Origin: Fonticula alba
Lineage: Eukaryota; Opisthokonta; Rotosphaerida; Fonticulaceae
Length of the DNA stretch: 22,271 nt
Assembly: GCF_000388065.1 (NCBI RefSeq)
Contig: NW_009242978.1
Location: forward strand, 1,468,993 to 1,491,263
Direction of reading: 5' to 3'
The position numbers were made by a program, and so were the translations under genes. The notes beneath the pieces are model-generated. The model ran no database searches, had not been told where the DNA came from, and saw only the letters and a program-made list of their open reading frames with translations. This document shows, in pieces, positions 10,860 to 20,037 of the stretch. Position 1 is the first letter of the stretch; each line of letters starts with the position of its first letter.

Positions 10860-11092
10860 GAGACGCGCGGTGCACACGCGGCTCTGCCCCCCTTGCCCGA
10901 GGGCCCCCGAATGGATGAACCGATCCCGCCCCCCCCCCCCCCCGACCGCGTCGACTGGGGGTTTTCCATGATCCACCTCTCGGGGCAAGGACGGGCCGGG
11001 AGAGCGAACGACGCACAACATGTCACCTGCGAATGAGCCCGGCTCGGGGAGAGCCGACTCCCCGAGGTGTGGATCAAAGCCCAAAGCCCGAC

Positions 11093-11097
<5 letters not shown>

Positions 11098-11137
<40 letters not shown>
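11098..11137. repeat. (TC)20 microsatellite
   Basis: About 20 perfect TC units in gene-less DNA. Confidence 0.95.
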
Positions 11138-11140
<3 letters not shown>

Positions 11141-11621
11141 CGCTCTCCCGCCCAGTGGCGGCGTCGTGTCACACGACAGGCTCATATGGGCTGGAGGGCT
11201 GGCCCGCTGGTCGATGATCGATGGGGGCCAGGCATCCCCTGGATCAATCACCGGCAACCGGCGTTTTGGGGGACCACCGCGGCCGACCTTCCCGGAGCGG
11301 TGCCCTGACCCCTGAGACCGAGGGGCCCAAGAGGGGAGGCAAGGGAGCCAGGGCATGGGGGGAGATGGGCCCCGGGCCGCGCTCGGGCACAAATGTGCCA
11401 CACCCAAGAGTGTGGCCGGCGATCTCGGCCCGCATACACCTCACGCCGCCGGTGGCCTCTGGCTAGTGCCGGCCGGCCGGTCGGTCGGTCGGTCGGTTGG
11501 CCTCGTCCCGATCCCCCGCCGCGGGGGAGGCCGTTGGGGTGGTGTGAGGCCGGCAGATTGCCCGCCGGCCTCCCCCGCGGCCCCCTCATTTCGCCGTGGA
11601 GCTAGTCAAGGAGCCTTGGGT

Positions 11622-11630
11622 GCCATCTTG
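11622..11630 (-). promoter_or_regulatory. CAAGATGGC (YY1-like) motif
   Basis: GCCATCTTG on the plus strand is CAAGATGGC on the minus, the core of the YY1-type element. It lies about 670 bases before the phosphodiesterase start. A related copy lies upstream of the UBX gene. Function is inferred only. Confidence 0.25.
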
Positions 11631-11872
11631 GTTGGCGGTTGCCGGGATGTGTGTTTGTTTTTTTCCCTGCCCTCGTGTGAAACCGCCTCTGGTTGCTGTC
11701 TTTTCCTGTGTGCATGTCTCTCGCTCTCTCGCTCTCTTCATTGGCCCACAGGCCTGTGGCATTTCATGATCCGGGACCACCCTTCTGTCTCGACGTCTCT
11801 CAGCTGCTGCATAGGAGGGGGGCGAAGAGGCTGAGAGAGAGAGAGGGAGACTGATGCGGCGGGGGCGTAAGT

Positions 11873-11896
11873 GCGCGCGCGCGCGCGCGCGCGCGC
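11873..11896. repeat. (GC)12 microsatellite
   Basis: Twelve GC units, a possible Z-DNA-forming tract, upstream of the phosphodiesterase gene. Confidence 0.9.
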
Positions 11897-12084
11897 ACAG
11901 GCCCGCGCGTGAAGAGCAACCAAATAATACGACCCCCTGGCCTGGAGCGCCGCACCTCCTCCCCTGGAAATCCATCACACTCCTCCCCCCTCGCCTGGGT
12001 GTTTCTCGCCTGCCTGTGTGCTCTCCTCCTCCGTGCCAGTGGTGGTTCCCTCATCGCCGTCCGGTTGTCCTCTCTCCTCCTCCC

Positions 12085-12108
12085 GCCCCCGCCCCCGCCC
12101 CCGCCCCC
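12085..12108. repeat. (GCCCCC)4 tandem repeat
   Basis: Four perfect GCCCCC units in C/T-rich DNA about 190 bases before the phosphodiesterase start. Confidence 0.9.
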
Positions 12109-12294
12109 GCGTCCACCCGCCTTCTTGGGATTGTCTACCTGCCCCGAAGGATCGCCCTGCCTGGCACTCTCGGCTGGCAGCCTCGGATTGTCGGAGCCCA
12201 TCGTCCCTTTTGCTCGTCCTCCTTCTCTTCACTTCCTCTCGCATTTCAAGGCCGAGCACCTTTTGTGCTTCTGCATCTTTCGCGCACGCGCTCG

Positions 12295-15200
12295 ATGCCT
12301 CGCAAGCCGGCACATTCGCATCCCGTCGGGGGTGCGCCCTCGTGCTCATGGAAGCTCTTTCGCAACTTGGTACGGGCCTCCATAACCATAACCCCAAAGC
12401 CCGGGGGTTGCCCCATGCCCTCGCCTCCATCTTGCCTGCCTCCTGGCTCCCGCCCACCTGACACCGTCATCCAGAACTCCATGGACTCGGGCACCAATGG
12501 CCACTGCACTCCTGAGGCTTTCCATGTTCACGCATTCCCGGAGCTGCCCTCCTGCCCGGTGGCCCAGGCCATGTCGTCTCGGCACCTGGCCGAGGACTTC
12601 ACCGTCGACGAGGGGGTCTCGCGGAGCTGGAACTATGCGGCGGTCGAGGCTGCCAATGAGGTTTCCCGACAGATCATCGAAGCGGCTCTGGCCTCGCGCG
12701 TGCGTCTGCCCGATCTCCCTTGCTGCGTCTGCTCCCTTTGCCCATCGGTGCGGGGCCCCCACCGCTCTTCCCCTCTTGCCCGCTCACTCCCTCCCCCCTC
12801 CTTTCTTTCTCTCTCTCTCTCTCTCTCTCTCGCTCTCTCGCTCTCTCCCCCCCTCTCGGGCATGCGTGCCATGTCAGTACCGGCATCGCCCTGCGGTCCT
12901 CGGCGTGGACTTTGATGTCTGGGCTTATGAGCGGCACGATTTGTATGCCATCGGCCTGATGATCTTCGAAAGCACGGGGCTCCTGTCGCTGCTGGTGCGT
13001 GCGCGGCGCCTTTCAGCCATGCTGCCCGGGAGGCCTTTTCGCCTCGGTCCTCTCGTGCCACTGGCTGACACTTGTGCCTTCACATGCGACGTCCCTCGGT
13101 TTCCCCCCCTCCCCCCCTCCCCTGGGGCTCCCTTCATGCAGGGGCTTTCTCCGCGGGACATCCTGCGCTTCATCGCCTCCGTTGACCGCGGCTACTATGA
13201 CAACCCGTACCATTCCTTCCTGCATGGCTTCGATGTCTTCCAGGTTCGCCGCCTCTTTTGCCTCGTGCCGTTGTCCCCCCCCCCCCCCCCCCTCCCCCCC
13301 GCCGGCCAAACTGCTGTCTGACATGTGCCCCTGCCTGGGCCCTGTGCGCGACAGTCCGTGTACCACACCCTTGTGGTTCTCCGTGCGCTTCCCCCGGAGC
13401 AGCTCCCCCCGCTGGAGCTGGCGGCCATTCTTGTGGCGGCTCTGTGCCATGATCTGGCCCATCCCGGGGTGAACAACCTTTTCCATGTGAATGTCCAGTC
13501 GACGGTGGCCATCCGGTACAATGATACCAGCGTGCTGGAGCATCATGCCTGCACGCGGACCTTCGAGCTGCTCCATCGTCATCGGCTCTTCCGGAATCTG
13601 TCCCCGAAGGAGGTGGCCACCATGCGCAGTGTCATCATCAAGAGCATTCTCGCCACCGACATGTCATGTCACTTTGACCAGATGGAGCAACTTCGCCGGC
13701 TGGCCGAGACCAAGTCCCCTCTCGATGGCGAGGTGCACATTTTCACCGACTCCGAGCGTCAGCTCCTGCTGAACAGTGTCCTGCACATGGCCGACATCAG
13801 CAACCCCTGTCGACCGTGGGAGCTCTGCCGCAAGTGGAGTGACCTTGTGGTGGAGGAGTTCTTCCTCCAGGTGCGCCCGGCAGCCTCCTCGCCATGCTCT
13901 GCATCTTTCCCCTGCATCTCTCTCTCTCTCTCTCCCTCGCCCCTCTTTCTCTCTGTGCATCTTCCCTTGGATCCTTCCTCCATTGTGTCCACCCTTGTTT
14001 CCGAGCTCACAGACCCATCCGCTGTTCGCCTCACGCCGTGCATTTGCCGCGCGCGTGCCGAACACCACATGGCCCCTTTCGCAATCAGGGTGACCTGGAA
14101 AAGAGTCTCGGCCTTGCTGTGTCGCCGAACATGGACCGGGACAATGCCTGCCGGGCGGATATAGCCATCGGCTTCATGGACTTCCTCGTGCGACCCTTTG
14201 TGGCCATCATCGGGGGGCTTATCCCGCGATTTGCTTCGGTCATCCTGCCGCGCTTAGATGAAAACCGAGCTCGTTGGGCTCGACTTCAGGCACAGCACAT
14301 GATCGCCGATGGTACGCACGCATCGCAGCCGGCGCCTGGGCTCGGGGGGGGGGGTGTCTTTGTGCTGTCACACACACACACACACACATCTCATGCTTGT
14401 CCTTCCCCCCCCCCTGCTCCTCTTTCATTCATCCTTCTTCCCCCGGCTGACTCATGATCTTGCATGCTTCCCGCCCCTCTCTTTCTGTCTCCATCGACCC
14501 ATAGAGGTCCCAGAGTGCTGCTTACAGGCACCCTCTCCACTGCCATATGTTGGCTTCGATGAGGCATACTCTTCGACTGATGTGCTCGGGGATCTCCCTC
14601 CCCCGTCACCCGACGCCGTGGCTCCTGTGGCGGCGATCCCGCCTCCCCTGCTGAAGGAGCCATCCTCCCCGTCACCATCTCTCAGCGATGCGGCGAGCAC
14701 CTTTCCGCTGATTTCCTCCTTCGACACCGCGTCGCCCTCGCTTTTGTCGCCATCCCCCTCGCAGGGGAGCATCTCCGCGGCTCCCGCTCCGGAAGTCCCT
14801 GCCCAGCGCCGGGGGTCCCTCAGCTCCACGTCGGCTCTCCTGTCGGCCGGTGGCGAGGTGAAGCTAAGCACCGCCCCCGGAACCATCACCCTGCCTCCGG
14901 AGCTGGTGGCCACCGTCAACGCCGGGTATGCCTATCCTCTGGATTCCGCCTTCCCGATCCTGATGCCTGGATCCCGGCCCGCCTCGACGTGTCCCTTCCT
15001 CCACCGGCTGCATCATCCCAGGTGTGTGATCGGCGCACCTCCCAACCCCGTCACCTACTCATGTCCGGCGATTGGCCGCCATTCTCTGTCTTGTTGCCTC
15101 TCTCTCTCTCTTGCTCTATGTGCTGCTCTCCTAACTTTTGCCTTCCGCCTGGCTGGTCATCCGTGCCACAGTGCCAAGGTCCTTGACGGGTCCAGCGGCG

Positions 15201-16900
15201 GGGCCCATGTCATCTGCCCCTTCCGCGGCCAATCCCTCCTGGGACCCCACCATTTCCATCATCACCATCATCATGGAGTTGAGGGCCATCCCGGCCTGGC
15301 CTTCTCCCGGCTGTCGATCAACATTTCCCATCCCTATTTGATGCTGGCATTCGGCAACCAGGTGCGTCCATGCCCGCCGAGGTGGGATCCAGCCACCGGC
15401 CGCACTCATGCGGACATCCCCCCCCCCCCCCCCGGCTAACCCCCTGCGCCATGTGGGTTTCTTGCCTTGCCTCCTGGTCCCCCGTGCGTCGGTCTCCCCT
15501 CGGGTCTCTTGCCTTGGCCATTCATCTGAATTCAGTGCGACGTGGCGCCGCCTCTTCTGGAGCTGGCCTGCTCCCTGCTGGCCCTGGACCACCATGACCA
15601 CGTTTTCGTGCCGAGTGCCCTGGACAAGATGGACAACTCGCTGGACATCCAGGTTTCCAGGGGCTCCGCTCTTCGGACGCGTGAGATCTGCCGGCTAATG
15701 GAGCAGTTCTGTGCCCAGCGTCTGCCGGACCGCACGGCCAGCCGAGTGCTGCTCGGCACCTCGGCCCTGTGCCATGCGTGCCCGCCTTGCCCACATACCG
15801 GCCTCGTCGGGGAGGCAGACAGCGATGTGCGTCTCTTCAACCTTCTCCCCCCTGTGATCACACACTCCGTCTCTCTCCCTCCCTCTCTCTGCCTCCCCCC
15901 TCTCTGTGCCTCCCTCCTCTCTGTGCCTCCCTCCCTCAATCTCCCTCCCTCCCACTTCTCCTCCTCCCTCCCACTTCTCCTCCTCCCTCCCGTGTTTTCC
16001 ATGTCTTTCTGTGCTCCTTCTTGCGCTCCTTCCCCTGCCTTCCAGTCCCATCGCTAACGGGCTGCTACTGATCCCCCTGCGCAGGAGCGCTGCTTCCGGA
16101 CCCGAGTGCAAATCGTCTGGCCATTGCCGATCACCGGGCGCCTGAGCACCTGCCAGACGTACGTCCAATGCGCCGAGGCCGCCCGTGTGGAGGCTGCCCT
16201 GAAGGCCGCGGCGTCGATGGCCGCCTCGGCTTCAGCCTCGCGCAACTACCCCGCCTCGGCGGAGACTCGCCCGGCGTTTGAGGCCCCTGCTGCCGCCACG
16301 GATGCCTCTGCCCCGACCGGGGGTGCCGCTTGTCCTGCGTCTGATGCTGCGGCTGATGCCCCTGCGCCTACCGCGGCCATTGGCGAAACGATGCCGATGC
16401 CGGCCGCGTCGCACTCAACACGCTTGGTTGTCGAGTCGGATCCGGCTCCATGCTTGCCCGGCCGGCCGGCCGGCCCTTCCTCGACCCTGTCTCTCCCTTC
16501 GTATTTGGTCCATTCGGATGGCAGCGGCAGCCCGAACTCCTCGACCTTCGGGTCTTCCGGGGCACTGGCCAGCTCGGCCGGCGACTCGAGCGCCTGCTCG
16601 TGCGATGCAGTCCCGGCTGCCGGATCGTCGCAGCCCACGATTCCCACCTCGCTGGACGGGACGTCTTGCATTGTGTCCGTCCTCCCGGCCTCGGAGGTGG
16701 CTCTTTGTGTGGACTCCGAGGGACGCATCATCCTCGGGCACTTGTCACTGGCCCGGCATGATAGCCCCTTTGACATCTGCGAGGCAGGCTTCCTGTCGGC
16801 TGCTGCGGCTCTCCTGGCCCTGGCTGTTGGCCTGCCCTCATGCTTGTGCCCGGCATCCGAGCACTCAACCTGCCCGAGTGCAATGGCGGTCCAGCAATAG
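12295..16900 (+). CDS. Class I cyclic-nucleotide phosphodiesterase, PDE9-like, long C-terminal extension, ~1,023 aa
   Basis: Exons: 12295-12369, 12475-12699, 12878-12994, 13142-13243, 13355-13870, 14089-14311, 14505-15021, 15172-15361, 15536-15826, 16085-16900 (TAG). The start could instead be the ATG at 12481. The catalytic domain spans roughly residues 100-410 and hydrolyses cAMP and/or cGMP. It shows NPYHSFLHGFDV (H163 as general acid, H167 as metal ligand), CHDLAHPG (H205, D206), YNDTSVLEHH, ATDMSCHF and ADISNP (D320). GDLEKSLGL with SPNMDRD aligns best with PDE9 from memory. Where class I enzymes have an invariant Gln two residues before GF, this protein reads A371-I-G-F. After the domain come a Pro/Ser-rich linker, a His-rich stretch (residues 618-626), a more ordered block (about 592-752) and an Ala-rich tail; I recognise no family there. 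No membrane segment or GAF/PAS-type sensor is evident. The 105-base first intron is open in frame and could be retained. Confidence 0.88.
15248..15274 (+). other. Natural histidine run in the phosphodiesterase (HHFHHHHHH)
   Basis: Nine codons encode two His, one Phe and six His at residues 618-626, in exon 8 after the catalytic domain. It could bind metal or be simple codon-repeat drift; function is unknown. Confidence 0.8.
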
Positions 16901-17777
16901 AGCTTCTCCCCCTGCCCGACCGCCGAGACTCGCCCGCCGATCGGTCTCCCTCCGCCTACTCTCCTCCCCCTCCATTGCTGGCCTGCTTGCCTCTATTCCC
17001 TCCCTCCCTCCCCCCCCCCTCCCCGCGGTGTCGGCATCTTGTTGTCTATTTTGTTCATATCCTTTCTCATGTCCTTGTTCGCACGATTTCCCCATCCTCC
17101 CTCTCTTTTTCGTTCTTCCTCTCTCCCTCTCTCGTTACTCGCCCGGCGCTTGTCTGGCTCCTTCATCCAATACACCGGCCCACAAAAGGCTCGTCTGTGC
17201 TGTGGGCCACCCCAGGGTCCCCCCCGCCTCCCCTTCCAAGAGGGACCCGGCCACCAGAGGCCAAGATGGCGGGGCCGATCTAGCATGATCACGTGTCCCA
17301 TTGCGTCGATCGCCGCCCCCCCCCCCAGCTTCTTGTCATGTTTACCTCGGTGGAGAGGGTGTCCTGTGCGGAGGGGACATGGTGGATGCGTCGGTGCGTG
17401 TGTCCCGGCGTCGAGCGGGGTCGGGCGCCAGCAGACGCATGCAGCGCCCCGCCCCCCCCCTCGCGTATCAAGGGCAATCCTTGCCCCGAGCGGGCTGGCC
17501 CTGGTGTCAGTCTCCAGGGGTGAGCCGGTGCGTCTGGCTGCCGCCATTTGTCCCGATCCCCGGCGGCGGCGGCGGCGCCCAGAGGGGCGGGCATCCCGGG
17601 GCGGGGGGCACCATTCTTCCGGTGCCACTGCCCTGAGCCCGGTCCTCTGAGGCCCCCCATCCATACCCCCCCCCTGTTTCCTACCACGATCCTTCTCTTT
17701 TCTACCCACCTTTTGCCCCTTTCCTCCCCTCCCCCCCTCCTTGCCCCCCTGCGCCTTTCTCTTTCACCTTCGAAGTT
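16901..17777. other. Intergenic region between the phosphodiesterase and UBX genes
   Basis: No convincing gene on either strand. It is C/T-rich near 16960-17150 and 17640-17770. It holds an AAGATGGCGG motif (17263-17272) and a CACGTG E-box (17290-17295). No AATAAA was found for the phosphodiesterase. Confidence 0.55.
17262..17272 (+). promoter_or_regulatory. CAAGATGGCGG (YY1-like) motif
   Basis: A close match to the YY1-type core AAGATGGCGG, 506 bases before the UBX start codon, with CACGTG 18 bases further on. In animals such elements sit near transcription starts of housekeeping genes; use here is inference. Confidence 0.35.
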
Positions 17778-19342
17778 ATGCAGACGGACGACGTGAGCTC
17801 GATCACCGCCATGGGCTTCAGCGAGAAGCGCGCGCGACTTGCCCTGGCGTCGACCGGCGGCCAGGGCGCCCAGGCAGCCATTCTCTGGTGCGTTGGTCCA
17901 CCCGGAGGTCCCTGCGGCCTGCCCCTCGCCCCGCCAGTCGGGGATATCCCCGGCTGCCCCTGCTGTCTCTTTCCCTGACCCTCATCAACCTCACGCGCAA
18001 ACAGGCTCACCGAGAATGAGGATGTTCCCAGTGATTCGGAACCGGTGTCCTCGTCGATGGATGTGGATCTGACCAGCGAGGCGACGTCCCCCGGGCCGGA
18101 TGGCGATCAGTCCATCAACTCCTACCAATGTGACGAGTATGTGTCGCATCCTGCCATGCCTCCCCCCTCTCCACCGCGTGGGTGTCTGACGTTTGCCCGG
18201 TTGACAGCTGCAACAAGCAACTCCGCAATGAGGATGCCGTGCACTTCCATGCTCACAAGACTGGGCACACGAATTTCTCCGAGAGCAGCTCGGTCATCGC
18301 CGAGCTCAGCCCCGAGGAGAAGGCCAAGCGATTGGAGGACCTGCGTGTGCGTCGCGTCTGGCATGTCCGCGTGAATGTGTTCTCCCTCCCTCCCTCCCTC
18401 CCCCCCCCTCTCTCTCTCTCTCTCTCCCCCCCCCCCTGAGCCCATGGCTTTGGGCTCTTCAGCCTCTCGCTCGCCCTGTCTGCGTCCTTCTCCCACTTCC
18501 TCTCGCCCCCTTCCTCCTGTGCCTGGCCCTCCCATCTCTCGCCCCGCCTCGCGCTCCCCGCCTGCTGCCTGTCTGACCCATCGACCCCAGTTGAAGCTGC
18601 GTGAGGCTCGCGAAAAGAGGGAGGCCGCGGAGCAGCTCCAGTCGCGCATGAGCGAGATTGACCGGCGCAAGACCGGGCGCGATTCGCAGAAGGCCCAGCA
18701 GGAGTACAAGGAGCGCGCGCGGCAGGCGGAACTTGCCCAGTCGCGCGCCGAGCGCAACGCCGACGCCGCGTACCGGGCCCAGCTGATTGAGCGCATCGCT
18801 CGCGAGCGGGAGGCCCGTCGGCGGGAGCTTGCCGGCGAGTCGGAGCCCACGGCTGCCGCCCCGGCGGCGGCGGCGGCGGCTGCCGCCCCTGCCCCCGCCG
18901 CCCCGGCCATCACCGTGGACCATTCTTTCGCGCGGATCCAAGTCCGGATGACTGGCGCCGCGCCGCTGGTCCTCCGCCTGCCGGCCGCCAGCCCGCTGGC
19001 CATCCTCCGGGACAACATCCTCCGGACCATGCCGGACAGCCCGATCGACCCGCGGTCCCTGATGCTGATGACTTCCTTCCCCCGGTGCGCGATTTTTTTT
19101 CTCCCCCTCCCCCTGCTTCTTCGCTCTTGTGGATTTTTCGCAACATCCACCGCCCTGGGGGTGGGGCGTCTTTCTCCTTGCCCCCGCTTCGCCTTCTTAC
19201 CCGGAGAGCGCGGCCTCCCCGTCCCCTTCGCGACCCTCCTCTTCTTGGGCGTAGCCGTGAGTTCACCGAGGATGACATGAGCAAGACCCTGGGCGATCTG
19301 GGCCTCGTCCCGTCGGCGGCCATCGTGGCTTCCATCCGGTGA
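17778..19342 (+). CDS. UBXN1: UBA - zinc finger - UBX protein, UBXN1-type p97/Cdc48 cofactor, 320 aa
   Basis: Exons: 17778-17887, 18005-18136, 18208-18346, 18591-19084, 19255-19342 (TGA). An N-terminal UBA domain (about residues 6-42; MGFSEKRARLAL with the TGGQGAQAAILW turn) should bind ubiquitin. A C2H2-type finger follows: C79-x2-C82-x12-H95-x5-H101, then NFSES, a pattern known from plant and fungal UBX proteins but absent, to my knowledge, from human UBXN1. A charged Arg/Glu/Ala coiled coil runs over about residues 108-215, then a Pro/Ala linker. The C-terminal UBX domain (about 234-320) starts near ARIQVRM and carries the F290-P291-R292 loop that enters the p97 N-domain groove, ending with LGDLGLVPSAAIV. 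The protein probably links ubiquitinated clients to p97 in the cytosol. All introns join in phase. It converges on the squalene monooxygenase gene. Confidence 0.92.
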
Positions 19343-19491
19343 GCAGCACCCCGGCCCCGATGGGGGGCAGGTGCGCCAAGCCCTTCCCTCGGCCCTTCTT
19401 CCTCCCGCGGGAGTGTCTCTTTCCAGCATGGCCCTTCTCGCCTGCCTCCCGGCCAGTTGGCCGGGCAGGAGCCTCGGCCGGCCTGTCGGCC

Positions 19492-19497
19492 AATAAA
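19492..19497 (+). terminator. Polyadenylation signal AATAAA of the UBX gene
   Basis: AATAAA lies 150 bases after the UBX stop, matching the spacing at the first gene. Confidence 0.65.
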
Positions 19498-19618
19498 AGT
19501 CCCCGGCCCCGCCCCACCGAAAGCAGCACCAGGGGCCGCCGCCGCCGCCGCCGCCGCCCGGGGGGGGGGCTGCGCGGCTGCCTGGCCAAGTTCTGGAGAT
19601 CTTCAACAGACGGTTGGA

Positions 19619-19624
19619 TTTATT
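19619..19624 (-). terminator. SQLE: Polyadenylation signal of the squalene monooxygenase gene
   Basis: TTTATT on the plus strand is AATAAA on the minus, 414 bases after the squalene monooxygenase stop. It is the first such signal met on that strand. The two convergent signals are 122 bases apart, so the transcripts either just miss each other or overlap slightly. Confidence 0.5.
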
Positions 19625-20037
19625 GGTTTCTTTCGGCGGGGCGCCATGAGAAGAACTGAATGGCAGCCACAGGGTAAGGCAGGGGGGAGGGAGGCGGGGG
19701 GGGGGGCACCGGAGAGCGAGGGAGAGAGGCAGGAGAGAGAGAGAGGTCATTTTTGCTTGTCGGCTTTTTTTTCTACTCCCTGTCCTCCTGTGTCTTGGCG
19801 GCTCAACGGCTGTATATCAAGGGCTAGAAAATGGGCGAGGGCGGTGGCTCGGGCACAAATGTGAAGAGGGGCGCGCGCGGAAAAGGGGCGCAGGAGGGAG
19901 GGAGCGCTGCGGAGGGGAGTGCCCGCTGCCCACGGCTGGGGACCCGGGGGCGGCCGGCTGTGTGTCCGGCTCTCGGTCTCTCACTGTGGCGCCGCCTTGT
20001 CCGAGGGGATTCGTCAAAGTGACGCTCCTCCCGCGTC

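Larger units (their letters stand above)
8850..12294. other. 3.4 kb region without a convincing gene
   Basis: After the transporter stop there is a T8 run and a minus-strand AATAAA (8887-8882). The rest holds microsatellites (GT, GCGT, TC, GC and GCCCCC units), G and C runs, a 12-base palindrome CACACCGGTGTG (8998-9009) and a short hairpin GGAGGC-TTG-GCCTCC (9483-9498). Open frames are repeat-driven or use A/T-ending codons unlike the real genes. One minus-strand stretch (10742-10859) has coding-like codon use. No tRNA or known snRNA was recognised by eye. Confidence 0.5.
19343..20037. other. Convergent 3' region of the UBX and squalene monooxygenase genes
   Basis: No gene. It holds opposing polyadenylation signals at 19492 (+) and 19624 (-), a CCG/GCC repeat and G run (19537-19569), and purine-rich DNA (19680-19745). 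Confidence 0.6.

Noticed and set aside
11854-12294. Upstream in-frame extension of the phosphodiesterase
   Set aside because: The sequence is made of GC and GCCCCC repeats and C/T-rich DNA; the first plausible start is the ATG at 12295.
12295-16900. Phosphodiesterase as a pseudogene because the invariant glutamine is missing
   Set aside because: All exons are open and in phase and every metal ligand is kept, so a functional but altered protein is more likely.
18122-19750. 542-codon open frame on the minus strand
   Set aside because: It is antisense to the UBX gene, whose domains and splice phases are clear; the frame crosses its introns and is low-complexity.
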